Source: PALSA-505 sp036267135 (GTDB lineage Bacteria > Actinomycetota > Actinomycetes > Streptosporangiales > Streptosporangiaceae). From it: a stretch of 64,000 nt of DNA. Positions 1-8,902 of the stretch are shown here, piece by piece. The notes under the pieces were generated by a model, which was given only the letters and a program-made list of their open reading frames with translations, was not told where the DNA came from and did not search any database. Each line of letters starts with the position of its first letter. The first letter of the stretch is position 1. The position numbers and the translations under genes are program-made. The stretch spans positions 10,307-74,306 of the forward strand of contig DATAWQ010000057.1 in assembly GCA_036267135.1 (NCBI GenBank), written 5' to 3'.

Positions 1-60
1 ACAAACAGAGCTCATTTGTCAACACTGCGAACACCGAGACCAATAATGTAAACTAGGCGT

Positions 61-657
61 ATGGCGGAGTCGCGAGCGTTCTACACCCGGATGCACAAGC
101 TGCTGCGCGAGCGGATGCTGGACGTCACCGCGGAGATGATCTGCGCCGAGGGCTGGCACGCGGTGACGATGACCCGGGTGGCCGACCAGGTCGGGGTCAG
201 CAGGCAGAGCGTCTACAAGGAGATCGGCAGCAAGACCGCGCTCGGCGAGGCGGTCGTGGCCAGGGAGACCGACCGCGTGCTGGCCAGCGTGATCGACCGG
301 CTGCGCGCGCACGGCGCCGACGCCACCGCCGGGATACCCGACGCGGCCGGCTACGTGCTGCGCACCAGTGCCGACAACCCGCTGATCAAGGCCATCCTGC
401 TGGGCGCGCCCGGCGGGGACAGCGACCTGCTGCCGCTGCTGGCCATCAGGCCCGAGCCGGTGCTCGGCCGGGCCGTCGCCGTCGTGCGCGCGGAGGCCGC
501 CATGCTGTACCGCGGCCTGCTGCCCCCCGCGGCTATCGACCTGAGCAGCGAGATCGTGGTCCGGCTGACGCTGAGCCACCTGATGCAGCCCACCGGTCCC
601 ATCGAGGACGCCGTCGCCCAGATCCGCGCGCTGATCGAGGCCGTCCTGCGCCCCTGA
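61..657 (+). CDS. TetR/AcrR family transcriptional regulator
   Basis: A 198-residue one-domain repressor. Residues 18-60 form the TetR DNA-binding bundle, with the helix-turn-helix around residues 36-57 (TRVADQVGVSRQSVYKEIG). The rest is an all-helical ligand-binding or dimerisation domain with no recognisable specificity. It starts at ATG 61 with only a weak ribosome site, and 60 bases of upstream DNA are visible, so its promoter and own operator cannot be judged. It converges on glmS with 17 bases between the stops. The target gene is not evident; it may lie upstream of the window. Family assignment is firm, function unknown. Confidence 0.9.
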   Translation: MAESRAFYTRMHKLLRERMLDVTAEMICAEGWHAVTMTRVADQVGVSRQSVYKEIGSKTALGEAVVARETDRVLASVIDRLRAHGADATAGIPDAAGYVLRTSADNPLIKAILLGAPGGDSDLLPLLAIRPEPVLGRAVAVVRAEAAMLYRGLLPPAAIDLSSEIVVRLTLSHLMQPTGPIEDAVAQIRALIEAVLRP

Positions 658-674
658 CCCGCTCCGGCTGGTTC

Positions 675-2507
675 CTATTCCACCGTCACGCTCTTGGCCA
701 GGTTGCGCGGCTTGTCGATATCGCGGCCGAGCGTGACCGCGACGTGGTAAGCGAAAAGCTGCAGCGGGATGGTGAGCAGGATCGGGTTCAGCTCGGGCTC
801 GGTGCGCGGCACCCTGATCATCGCATCGGCCAGGCTGTCGGGCAGGTCGGCGCTGGTGACCGCGATGACCGGGCCGCCACGGGCCTTGATCTCCTCCACC
901 GTGCCGATGTTCTTGGTCACCAGCTCGTCGCCGGGGATGATCGCGACGGTGGGCATCTCCGGGTTGATCAGGGCCAGCGGACCGTGCTTGAGCTCGGAGG
1001 CCTGGTAGGCCTCGGCGTGCAGATAGGAGATCTCTTTCAGCTTCTGCGCGCCCTCCCGGGCCACCGGCCAGCCCCGGACCCGGCCGGTGAAGAACATGTG
1101 CTGCGCGCCCGAGTACCGCTTGGCCACCTCGGCGATCTCGGCCTCACAGGCCAGCACCTCGGCGATCTGATCGGGCAGTGCCCGCAGGCCGGCCACGATC
1201 CGCCGCCCGTCGGCGGGGGACAGGTCCCGGATCCGGCCGAACAGCAGGCTGAGCATGGCGAACGAAACCGCCATGTTGGTGACCGCCTTGGTCGAGGCCA
1301 CCGCCACCTCGGGGCCGGCGTGCAGGAAGACGCCGTTACCGCAGGCCCGGGCGATCGCGCTGCCGACCACGTTCACGACGCCCATCAGCCGGCCGCCCTT
1401 GCGGTCGAGTTCGTGCACAGCGGCCAGCGTGTCCAGCGTCTCGCCGGACTGGCTGACCGCGATGAACAGCGTGTCGGAGTCGATGACCGGATTGCGGTAG
1501 CGGAACTCCGAGGCGGGCTCGGCGTCGGCGGGCAGCCTGGCCAGCTCCTCCATCAGCCCCGCGCCGAGCTGCGCCGCGTAGTAGGCCGACCCGCAGCCGA
1601 GGAACTTCACCCGGCGGATCGCGTGCACGTCCCTGGCGGTGAGCTCGATCCCGCCCAGCCGGGCCGTGGCGAACTGGTCGTCCAGCCGGCCCAGCATGGC
1701 CCGGCGGACAGTGGCCGGCTGCTCATGCATCTCTTTGTGCATGAAGTCGCGCCAGTCGCCGAGATCGTAGTCCTCGGCGGTCACCTCGACCGTGGTCGGT
1801 TCCTTGTCGATGCGGTGCGCCTCGCGGGTGCTGGTGTGGAAGCCGTCGGCGGTCAGCGTGGCCAGCTCGCCGTCCTCCAGGTACACCACCCGCTGGGTGT
1901 GCCGGACCAGTGCGGCCACGTCGGAGGCCACCAGCGTCTCGCCCTCGCCGACGCCGATCACCAGGGGGCTGCCGTTGCGGGCCGCGACCAGCTCTCCCGG
2001 CCTGCGGGCGTCGATGACCACCAGGCCGTAGGTGCCCTCTACCCGCCGCAGCACCACCCGCACCGCGTCCTCCAGCGACCCGGCCCCGTCGGCCAGCGCG
2101 GCCGCGATCAGATGGGCGAGCGCCTCGGTGTCGGTGTCGGAGGTGAACGTGACGCCGTGCGCCGTCAGTTCGCGGCGCAGCCGTTCATTATTTTCAATGA
2201 TCCCGTTATGCACTACGGCGATGCGGCCGGAGGCATCGGTGTGCGGATGGGCGTTGGCGTCGTTCGGCTCGCCGTGGGTGGCCCAGCGGGTGTGGGCGAT
2301 GCCGGAGGTGGTCGTGTGGGAGGCCGGGGTGCCGACTAGGTCGCGCAGGCCGGCCACCCTGACCGCGGCCTTGGTGACCTTGAGCCTGCCGCGGTGCGGC
2401 ACGGCCAGGCCGGCCGAGTCGTAGCCGCGGTACTCCAGCCGGCGCAGTCCCTCCAGCAGGATGGGGGTGGCCTCGCGAGGCCCGGTGTAGCCGACGATCC
2501 CGCACAT
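675..2507 (-). CDS. glmS: Glutamine--fructose-6-phosphate aminotransferase (isomerising)
   Basis: Makes glucosamine-6-phosphate from fructose-6-phosphate and glutamine, the first committed step to UDP-GlcNAc for peptidoglycan. The 610 residues match the usual length. The N-terminal Ntn glutaminase begins MCGIVGYTG, so Cys2 is the nucleophile after Met removal. Two SIS sugar-isomerase domains follow, with CGSAYYAAQ and SQSGETLDT in the first, and the protein ends in the conserved NLAKSVTVE tail. ATG 2507 has a strong GGAGG site nine bases upstream. A 95-residue gene lies just upstream on the same strand and is probably cotranscribed. I saw no sign of a glmS ribozyme in the short leader. Confidence 0.97.
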   Translation of the reverse strand: MCGIVGYTGPREATPILLEGLRRLEYRGYDSAGLAVPHRGRLKVTKAAVRVAGLRDLVGTPASHTTTSGIAHTRWATHGEPNDANAHPHTDASGRIAVVHNGIIENNERLRRELTAHGVTFTSDTDTEALAHLIAAALADGAGSLEDAVRVVLRRVEGTYGLVVIDARRPGELVAARNGSPLVIGVGEGETLVASDVAALVRHTQRVVYLEDGELATLTADGFHTSTREAHRIDKEPTTVEVTAEDYDLGDWRDFMHKEMHEQPATVRRAMLGRLDDQFATARLGGIELTARDVHAIRRVKFLGCGSAYYAAQLGAGLMEELARLPADAEPASEFRYRNPVIDSDTLFIAVSQSGETLDTLAAVHELDRKGGRLMGVVNVVGSAIARACGNGVFLHAGPEVAVASTKAVTNMAVSFAMLSLLFGRIRDLSPADGRRIVAGLRALPDQIAEVLACEAEIAEVAKRYSGAQHMFFTGRVRGWPVAREGAQKLKEISYLHAEAYQASELKHGPLALINPEMPTVAIIPGDELVTKNIGTVEEIKARGGPVIAVTSADLPDSLADAMIRVPRTEPELNPILLTIPLQLFAYHVAVTLGRDIDKPRNLAKSVTVE

Positions 2508-2529
2508 GCGTGGTGTCCTCCTAGACCAT

Positions 2530-2817
2530 TCAGCCGTAGACCATGCGGCGGAGCTGGCGCTCGCTGACCGGCGGCGCGGCGACCGGGCGGCCGGCCAGCT
2601 CCGCGGCGATGAGCGCCCAGATCCGGTCGTTGGTGTGGTGGCGGTGCAGCTCGGCGTGCCGCCTGCGGACGAATTCCTCGATGGTCTCGCCGAAGTAGCC
2701 GATCACGTCGGCCACCACCCGGGCGGCCGTGGCGGCCGGCAGGCCGGTCGTGGCGGCCACGTGCCGGACGAGCTCGGACGGCGCGGACTGGGGCGTCACG
2801 TCAGGCGAGGCTGCCAC
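2530..2817 (-). CDS. Small conserved hypothetical protein upstream of glmS
   Basis: A 95-residue, probably all-helical basic protein with a GTG start. The central segment ETIEEFVRRRHAELH is followed by a C-terminal RQLRRMVYG. There is no signal peptide, membrane helix or metal motif. It ends 22 bases before the glmS start, so the pair is likely one transcript. Its promoter would share the divergent region with sufR. Codon use is like the neighbours and the coding frame is convincing. I do not recognise the family and assign no function. Confidence 0.7.
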   Translation of the reverse strand: MAASPDVTPQSAPSELVRHVAATTGLPAATAARVVADVIGYFGETIEEFVRRRHAELHRHHTNDRIWALIAAELAGRPVAAPPVSERQLRRMVYG

Positions 2818-2949
2818 ATCGGGCCTAGTTGGTCAATTTCCTGCCCGGAATCGGGCAGGATCTGCCAGGTAAAGGATTGTGGGCGTGCGGAACGCCAATG
2901 TGCGCGCGTTCACATGGGATCGTGTTGCGGTGGCGGAAGTATTTACGCC

Positions 2950-2964
2950 ACACTGATGTTGTGA
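2950..2964. promoter_or_regulatory. Putative SufR operator ahead of the suf operon
   Basis: The sequence reads ACACT-N5-TGTGA, with an inner CACA-N7-TGTG inverted repeat. As I recall, this is the form reported for the mycobacterial SufR binding site. It sits 26 bases before the preferred sufR start, where a repressor would block the suf transcript. A second inverted repeat, GTGGCG-N10-CGCCAC, lies just upstream at 2930-2951. Autoregulation by Fe-S status is inferred from position and motif. Confidence 0.6.
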
Positions 2965-2990
2965 AATACGTGCGGGCGAAGGTTGTCACG

Positions 2991-3842
2991 GTGCCCGGCG
3001 ACATTGGGATCAGGCTAGCGCCCCCCGCCGCCGGGGGCTCGGGCCTACCCGATTTGGCACAGCCCGGTTCGGCACAGCCCGATCCGACTTGGTCGGAGCG
3101 GGGTACCAGGGCCCGGGTGGCCCGCCTGATCCTGGAGCTCGGCCCGTCCACCGCGTCCGCCCTGGGCAACCGGCTGGGGCTGACCCCGGCCGCGATCCGC
3201 CGCCACCTGGACAATCTGCTGGCCGACGGCATGATCGAGACCACCATGGCCAGGGCCCAGCGTGGCCGGGGCCGCGGCAGGCCGGCCCGGCTGTTCGCCA
3301 TCACCGACGCAGGCCGCAGCGCGTTCGTGCACGCCTACGACGACCTGGCCAGCGGCGCGCTGCGCTTCCTGGCCGAGACCGGTGGGCCGGCCGCGGTGAG
3401 CGAGTTCGCCCGCCGCCAGCTCGCCGACCTGGAGGCCAGGTACGCTCCTGTGGTCGCGCACGCACCCCCGGAGCAGCGGGTGCAGGCGCTGGCCCAGGCG
3501 CTTTCCGCCGACGGCTACGCCGCCTCGGCGACCGGTGCCCCCACCGGGGGCACCGGTGAGCAGCTCTGCCAGCACCACTGCCCGGTCGCCCACGTGGCGG
3601 CCGAGTTTCCCGAGCTATGCGAGGCGGAGACGGAGGCGTTCAGCCGGCTGCTCGGCACCGCGGTGCAGCGGCTGGCTACGATCGCCCGCGGCGACGGTGT
3701 CTGCACGACCCACGTGACCGATCGCTCGCTCGCCACCGGCGGGTCGCGCAAGGGATCCAAAAGCCAGGAACCAACAGCACAAATACAGAGTCCACTAATA
3801 CAAATACAGAGTCCACTAATACAGGGTCCGGAGGGCTCTTAA
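2991..3842 (+). CDS. sufR: SufR-type Fe-S cluster-binding transcriptional repressor
   Basis: Winged-helix repressor that senses Fe-S status and controls the suf operon. The helix-turn-helix is at about residues 53-80 (SALGNRLGLTPAAIRRHL). A Fe-S ligand set C-x3-C-x12-C-x27-C occupies residues 193, 197, 210 and 238, as in mycobacterial SufR. The frame is open from 2829, but GTG 2991 is preferred: it has GAAGG eight bases upstream and leaves the operator at 2950-2964 outside the gene. GTG 2961 would lie inside the operator. The tail carries a duplicated heptapeptide IQSPLIQ from a 21-bp tandem repeat. The stop is 2 bases before sufB. Confidence 0.88.
   Translation: MPGDIGIRLAPPAAGGSGLPDLAQPGSAQPDPTWSERGTRARVARLILELGPSTASALGNRLGLTPAAIRRHLDNLLADGMIETTMARAQRGRGRGRPARLFAITDAGRSAFVHAYDDLASGALRFLAETGGPAAVSEFARRQLADLEARYAPVVAHAPPEQRVQALAQALSADGYAASATGAPTGGTGEQLCQHHCPVAHVAAEFPELCEAETEAFSRLLGTAVQRLATIARGDGVCTTHVTDRSLATGGSRKGSKSQEPTAQIQSPLIQIQSPLIQGPEGS
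3779..3820. repeat. Perfect 21-bp tandem repeat, two copies
   Basis: Two identical 21-base units (3779-3799 and 3800-3820), with the first bases of a third after them, inside the last codons of sufR. Each unit encodes seven residues in frame, so copy-number change would not shift the frame. It is visibly more AT-rich than the flanking DNA and ends about 10 bases before the sufB ribosome-binding site (GGAGGG, 3830-3835). Confidence 0.95.
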
Positions 3843-3844
3843 AT

Positions 3845-5257
3845 ATGACGACTACCGCACCTTCTGAGCTCGAGGGCCTCGGCAGCTACAAGTTCGGCTG
3901 GGCTGACTCCGACGTCGCGGGCGAGTCCGCGCGCCGCGGCCTGTCCGAGGATGTGGTCCGCGACATCTCCGGCAAGAAGAACGAGCCGGAATGGATGCTG
4001 GACCTGCGGCTGCGGGGGCTCAAGATGTTTGGCCGCAAGCCGATGCCCACCTGGGGCGCCGACCTGGGTGGCATCGACTTCGACAACATCAAATACTTCG
4101 TCAGGTCCACCGAGAAGCAGGCGGCGAGCTGGGACGAGCTGCCCGCGGACATCAAGAACACGTACGACAGGCTCGGCATACCCGAAGCGGAGAAGCAGCG
4201 CCTCATCGCTGGCGTCGCCGCCCAGTATGAATCCGAGGTCGTCTACCACAAGATCCGTGAGGACCTCGAAGAAAAGGGCGTCCTGTTCCTGGACACCGAT
4301 ACGGCGCTGCGCGAGCAGCCGGAGCTGTTCGGTGAGTACTTCGCCACCGTGATCCCGCCCGGCGACAACAAGTTCGCCGCGCTGAACACCGCGGTCTGGT
4401 CCGGCGGCAGCTTCATCTACGTGCCGAAGGGCGTGCACGTGGAGATCCCGCTGCAGGCCTACTTCCGGATCAACACCGAGAACATGGGCCAGTTCGAGCG
4501 GACGCTGATCGTCGTGGACGAGGGCGCCTACGTCCACTACGTGGAGGGATGCACCGCCCCCATCTACAAGTCCGACTCTCTGCACTCGGCGGTCGTCGAG
4601 ATCATCGTGAAAAAGGACGCCCGCTGCCGGTACACCACAATCCAGAACTGGTCCAACAACGTGTACAACCTGGTCACCAAGCGGGCCGTGGCCCAGGCCG
4701 GCGCGACCATGGAATGGGTCGACGGGAACATCGGCTCCAAGGTCACGATGAAGTACCCGGCCGTCTACCTGATGGGCGAGCACGCCAAGGGCGAGACGCT
4801 GTCGGTGGCCTTCGCCGGGGCCGGCCAGCACCAGGACGCCGGCGCGAAGATGGTGCACTGCGCGCCGAACACGTCCTCCACGATCGTGTCCAAGTCGGTG
4901 GCCAGGGGCGGTGGCCGTACCTCCTACCGGGGCCTGGTCAACGTGCAGGAGGGCGCCGAGCACTCCAAGTCCACGGTCAAGTGCGACGCACTGCTGGTGG
5001 ATCAGATCAGCCGGAGCGACACCTACCCGTACGTCGACGTCCGCGAGGACGACGTGGAGATGGGGCACGAGGCTTCCGTCTCCAAGATCTCCGAAGACCA
5101 GTTGTTCTACCTGATGAGCCGCGGGATGACCGAGGACGAGGCGGCGGCCACGATCGTGCGTGGCTTCGTCGAGCCGATCGCCCGTGAGCTGCCGATGGAG
5201 TACGCGCTCGAGCTGAACCGGCTGATCGAGCTGCAGATGGAGGGGGCGGTCGGCTGA
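3845..5257 (+). CDS. sufB: Fe-S cluster assembly scaffold protein SufB
   Basis: A 470-residue subunit of the SufBC2D complex that accepts persulfide sulfur from SufS/SufU and builds Fe-S clusters. The central beta-helix carries the typical GGSFIYVPKGV and VEGCTAPIY segments, and the C-terminal part has EDQLFYLMSRGM and IVRGF. ATG 3845 is chosen over the longer open frame because it follows a GGAGGG site by nine bases and begins MTTTAP, directly after sufR. Its TGA overlaps the sufD ATG by one base (TGATG), which implies translational coupling. High confidence from length, motifs and operon context. Confidence 0.97.
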   Translation: MTTTAPSELEGLGSYKFGWADSDVAGESARRGLSEDVVRDISGKKNEPEWMLDLRLRGLKMFGRKPMPTWGADLGGIDFDNIKYFVRSTEKQAASWDELPADIKNTYDRLGIPEAEKQRLIAGVAAQYESEVVYHKIREDLEEKGVLFLDTDTALREQPELFGEYFATVIPPGDNKFAALNTAVWSGGSFIYVPKGVHVEIPLQAYFRINTENMGQFERTLIVVDEGAYVHYVEGCTAPIYKSDSLHSAVVEIIVKKDARCRYTTIQNWSNNVYNLVTKRAVAQAGATMEWVDGNIGSKVTMKYPAVYLMGEHAKGETLSVAFAGAGQHQDAGAKMVHCAPNTSSTIVSKSVARGGGRTSYRGLVNVQEGAEHSKSTVKCDALLVDQISRSDTYPYVDVREDDVEMGHEASVSKISEDQLFYLMSRGMTEDEAAATIVRGFVEPIARELPMEYALELNRLIELQMEGAVG

Positions 5258-6396
5258 TGGCCGGGATCGGCAGGGCGCCAGCGGACCTGGCGCCCGTATC
5301 CAGGCTGCACGAGATGCAGTCGTTTGACGTCGCGGATTTCCCCGTGCCCACCGGGCGCGAGGAGGAGTGGCGGTTCACCCCGCTGCGCCGGCTGCGCGAC
5401 CTGCAGGGCGATTCACCGCTCCCGCCGGCGAAGGTGTCGGTGGAGACCGACCCGGCCCCGGGCGTGCTGGTGGAGTCGGGCGGACGATCGGAGGCCAGGA
5501 TAGGCCGCTCGTTCGTGCCCGCCGACCGGGTCAGCGCCCGTGCGTTCGCCTCGTTCGGCGAGGCCACCGTGATCACGGTGCCGGCCGAACACGTGGCCAG
5601 CAGGCCCACGGTGGTCACGGTCCGCGGCCAGGACACCGAGGGCGCGGCGTTCGGCCACACCCTGGTGGACGTGCAGCCGCTGGCGCAAGCCGTGGTGGTA
5701 CTGGACCATGCGGGCAGCGCGACCTACGCCGACAACGTGGAACTCGTGGTCGGCGACGGCGCGTCGCTCACGGTGGTGAGCCTGCAGGACTGGGCCGACG
5801 ACGCGGTGCACGCCTCACACCATCACGCCCGGCTCGGGCGGGACGCCTCGATCAGGCACATCGCGGTCACGCTCGGCGGCGGCCTGGTGCGGCTGGCTCC
5901 GTCGGTCAGGTACGACGGGCCCGGCGGGGACGCTGAACTGCTCGGCATGTACTACGCCGACGCCGGCCAGCACCTCGAGCACCGGCTGTTCGTGGACCAC
6001 TCCGCGCCCAACTGCCGCAGCCGCGTCGACTACAAGGGCGCCCTGCAGGGCGACGAGGCGCACACGGTGTGGATCGGTGACGTGGTCATCCGGCCGGAGG
6101 CGACAGGTACCGACAGCTACGAGCGCAACAGGAACCTGGTGCTGACCGACGGGACCAGGGTCGATTCGGTGCCCAACCTGGAGATCCTGACCGGCGAGGT
6201 GGTCGGGGCCGGGCACGCCAGCACCAGCGGGCGGCTCGAGGACCAGCACCTGTTCTACCTGATGGCCAGGGGCATCCCCGAGTCGGTGGCGCGGCGGCTG
6301 GTGATCCGCGGGTTCTTCGGCACGCTGATCGACCGGATCGGGATACCGCAGGTGGAGGCGCGCATCTCGGCGGGGATCGAACTGGAGCTGGCATGA
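5257..6396 (+). CDS. sufD: Fe-S cluster assembly protein SufD
   Basis: A 379-residue SufB paralogue and partner in the SufBCD scaffold. N-terminal EEEWRFTPLRRLRDL and C-terminal EDQHLFYLMARGIPE are diagnostic of SufD, and the middle is the shared beta-helix fold. The start overlaps the sufB stop by one base, and the TGA overlaps the next gene in an ATGA. No truncation or odd residues noted. Confidence 0.96.
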   Translation: MAGIGRAPADLAPVSRLHEMQSFDVADFPVPTGREEEWRFTPLRRLRDLQGDSPLPPAKVSVETDPAPGVLVESGGRSEARIGRSFVPADRVSARAFASFGEATVITVPAEHVASRPTVVTVRGQDTEGAAFGHTLVDVQPLAQAVVVLDHAGSATYADNVELVVGDGASLTVVSLQDWADDAVHASHHHARLGRDASIRHIAVTLGGGLVRLAPSVRYDGPGGDAELLGMYYADAGQHLEHRLFVDHSAPNCRSRVDYKGALQGDEAHTVWIGDVVIRPEATGTDSYERNRNLVLTDGTRVDSVPNLEILTGEVVGAGHASTSGRLEDQHLFYLMARGIPESVARRLVIRGFFGTLIDRIGIPQVEARISAGIELELA

Positions 6397-6731
6397 CCGA
6401 CACTCAGGCCAGGCCAGAGCGCCAGGGCTACACCCGCGCCTGCGCGCTGGCCGACCTGCCCGACGAGGGCGCGATCGCGGTCGAGGTGGATGGCCAGCCG
6501 GTGGCCGTCTTCCGGATCGGCGGCGAGGTGTTCGCGCTGCGCGACGTTTGCTCGCACGCCGAAGTGGCGCTGTCCGAGGGCGAGATCTACGACCACACGG
6601 TCGAGTGCTGGCTGCACGGCTCCTGCTTCGACCTGCGCACCGGCAACCCCACCGGGCCGCCGGCCACCGAGCCGGTGGCGGCCTACCACGTGAAAATCCA
6701 GGGCGACGACATCTACGTCGCGCTCGGCTGA
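6393..6731 (+). CDS. Rieske-type [2Fe-2S] ferredoxin of the SUF operon
   Basis: A 112-residue single-domain Rieske protein. The cluster ligands are Cys53-x-His55 (CSH) and Cys72-x2-His75 (CWLH), in the order of non-heme iron oxygenase ferredoxin subunits. It has no membrane anchor, so it should be cytosolic. It overlaps sufD by four bases and is followed after 45 bases by sufC. Rieske ferredoxins are a recurring insertion in actinobacterial suf operons. They are presumed to donate electrons during cluster assembly, but this is not shown by the sequence. Confidence 0.93.
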   Translation: MTDTQARPERQGYTRACALADLPDEGAIAVEVDGQPVAVFRIGGEVFALRDVCSHAEVALSEGEIYDHTVECWLHGSCFDLRTGNPTGPPATEPVAAYHVKIQGDDIYVALG

Positions 6732-6776
6732 AAACATCTTTGCTAAGCGAGACTTCAAGCAACGGGAGAACAAGTA

Positions 6777-7544
6777 ATGGCCACCCTTGAGATCCGTGAC
6801 CTGCACGTGAGCGTGGAGGAGGCGGCCGGCACCAACCGGGAGATCCTGCGCGGCGTGGATCTCACCGTGTCCGCCGGGCAGACCCACGCCATCATGGGGC
6901 CGAACGGCTCCGGCAAGTCCACTCTCGCCTATGCGATCGCCGGTCACCCGAAATACACGGTGACCAGCGGTTCGGTCACCCTGGACGGCGAAGACGTGGT
7001 GGCCATGAGCGTGGACGCGCGGGCCAGGGCCGGGCTGTTCCTGGCCATGCAGTACCCGGTCGAGGTGCCCGGCGTGTCGGTGTCGAACTTCCTGCGCACC
7101 GCGATGACCGCGGTCCGCGGCGAGGCGCCGAAGCTGCGCGACTTCACCAAGCAGTTGCGCGGGTCCATGGCCGAGCTGGCCATCGACCCTGAGTTCGCCC
7201 AGCGCAACCTCAACGAGGGATTCTCCGGCGGCGAGAAGAAGCGGCACGAGATCCTGCAGCTCGAGCTGCTCAACCCGAAGGTCGCGGTGCTCGACGAGAC
7301 CGACTCAGGGCTGGACATCGACGCGCTGAAGGTGGTGTCCGAGGGCATCAACAGGTACCGCGAAGGCGAGGGGCACGGGGTGCTGCTGATCACCCACTAC
7401 ACCCGGATCCTGCGGTACGTGCAGCCCGACTTCGTGCACGTGTTCGTCGGTGGCCGGATCGTGGCCGAGGGCGGCCCGGAACTGGCCGATGAGCTGGAGA
7501 GCGAAGGCTACGAGAAATACGTGCAGGCAGGAGCGCCCGCATGA
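6777..7544 (+). CDS. sufC: Fe-S cluster assembly ATPase SufC
   Basis: A 255-residue ABC-type ATPase that drives conformational change in SufBCD. It has Walker A GPNGSGKST, signature FSGGEKKR, Walker B VAVLDETDSGLD and the typical HYTRIL switch histidine segment. ATG 6777 has GGGAGAA upstream. It shares a four-base overlap with sufS. Length and all motifs match the family, and the fixed place between the Rieske gene and sufS supports the call. Confidence 0.97.
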   Translation: MATLEIRDLHVSVEEAAGTNREILRGVDLTVSAGQTHAIMGPNGSGKSTLAYAIAGHPKYTVTSGSVTLDGEDVVAMSVDARARAGLFLAMQYPVEVPGVSVSNFLRTAMTAVRGEAPKLRDFTKQLRGSMAELAIDPEFAQRNLNEGFSGGEKKRHEILQLELLNPKVAVLDETDSGLDIDALKVVSEGINRYREGEGHGVLLITHYTRILRYVQPDFVHVFVGGRIVAEGGPELADELESEGYEKYVQAGAPA

Positions 7545-8854
7545 GCCTGGACGTCGCGAGGATCCGCAAGGACTTCCCGATCCTGGAGCGCAGCGTCCGG
7601 GGCGGGCAGCCGCTGGTCTACCTGGACAGCGCGAACACCTCGCAGAAGCCTCGCCAGGTCATCGACGCGATGAGCACCTTCTACGAGAAGCACAACGCGA
7701 ACATCCACCGGGCCAGCCACCAGCTCGGCGAGGAGGCCACCGAGGCCTACGAGGGCGCCCGCATCAAGGTCGGCCAGTTCATCGGTGCACGGGACGAGAC
7801 CGAGATCGTGTTCACCAAGAACATCTCGGAGGCCATCAACCTGGTCGCGTACTCGATGAGCAATGCCTCTGCCGTAGGGCGTGGGTCCGGCACAGGAAGC
7901 AGAGCCGCTGGACCTGGCCGGTTCTCGCTCGGCCCCGGCGACGAGATCGTTATCACCGAGATGGAGCACCACTCCAATATCGTCCCATGGCAGTTGCTCT
8001 GCCAGCGCACCGGCGCCACGCTGCGCTGGTTCGGTGTGACCCCGGACGGCCGGCTGGACATCTCCCGCCTGGGCGAGCTGATCAACCCGCGCACCAAGCT
8101 GGTCGCCCTGGCCCACCAGTCCAACGTGCTGGGCTGTGTCAACCCGGTCCGGATCATCGCCGACGCGGCGCACGCGGCCGGCGCGCTGGTGCTGGTGGAC
8201 GCCGCTCAGTCGGTGCCGCACATGCCGGTGGACGTGGCCGCGCTGGGCGCCGACTTCCTCGGCTTCACCGCCCACAAGATGTGCGGCCCCACCGGCATCG
8301 GGGTGCTGTGGGCCCGCGCCGAACTGCTGGACGAGATGCCGCCGTTCCTCGGCGGTGGAGAGATGATCGAGTCCGTCTGGATGGACCGGACCACGTTCGC
8401 CGCACCGCCGCACAAGTTCGAGGCCGGCACGATGCCGATCGCCGAGGCGGTCGGCCTGGGCGCGGCCATCGACTACCTGTCCGAGATCGGCCTGGACGCG
8501 ATCAGGGAGCACGAGGTGCCGCTGATCGCGCACGCGCTGGACGTGCTGAACCAGGTCGAGGGCCTGCGCATACTCGGGCCCACCGATCCGGCCGAGGCGG
8601 CGGGCCGGGGGAGTGCGATCTCGTTCGAAGTCGAAGGTGTGCACCCGCACGACGTCAGCCAGGTCCTCGACGACCTGGGTATCGCGGTACGGGCCGGGCA
8701 CCACTGCGCCTGGCCGCTGCACCGGGCGTTCGACGTGCGGGCCAGCACCCGCGCCTCGTTCTACCTGTACAACACCCAGGAGGAGGCGGACGCGCTGGCG
8801 GATGGGATCCGGCAGGCCCAGCGGTTCTTCGCACTGGCCCGACCTGCTAGCTAA
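7541..8854 (+). CDS. sufS: Cysteine desulfurase SufS
   Basis: PLP enzyme that takes sulfur from cysteine as a persulfide. The PLP lysine is Lys246 in TAHKMCGPTG and the catalytic cysteine is Cys389 in AGHHCAWPL, both in standard group II contexts. At 437 residues it is somewhat long because of a Gly/Ser/Arg-rich insertion at about residues 106-128, just before the conserved LGPGDEIVITEMEHHSN stretch. It overlaps sufC by four bases. sufU lies 48 bases downstream, consistent with a SufS-SufU sulfur relay. Confidence 0.96.
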   Translation: MSLDVARIRKDFPILERSVRGGQPLVYLDSANTSQKPRQVIDAMSTFYEKHNANIHRASHQLGEEATEAYEGARIKVGQFIGARDETEIVFTKNISEAINLVAYSMSNASAVGRGSGTGSRAAGPGRFSLGPGDEIVITEMEHHSNIVPWQLLCQRTGATLRWFGVTPDGRLDISRLGELINPRTKLVALAHQSNVLGCVNPVRIIADAAHAAGALVLVDAAQSVPHMPVDVAALGADFLGFTAHKMCGPTGIGVLWARAELLDEMPPFLGGGEMIESVWMDRTTFAAPPHKFEAGTMPIAEAVGLGAAIDYLSEIGLDAIREHEVPLIAHALDVLNQVEGLRILGPTDPAEAAGRGSAISFEVEGVHPHDVSQVLDDLGIAVRAGHHCAWPLHRAFDVRASTRASFYLYNTQEEADALADGIRQAQRFFALARPAS

Positions 8855-8902
8855 CCGGGCCGGGAAGATGCTAGGGCCGCTAGCGCGTTGCAAGGGGATG
8901 TT

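Noticed and set aside
744..2339. A 531-codon plus-strand open frame opposite glmS
   Set aside because: It is antisense to a fully conserved glmS and has the Arg/Gly/His/Val-biased composition of a GC-rich shadow frame, with no recognisable domain.
2508..2530. Possible glmS ribozyme
   Set aside because: Only 22 bases separate glmS from the preceding gene, too short for the ribozyme.
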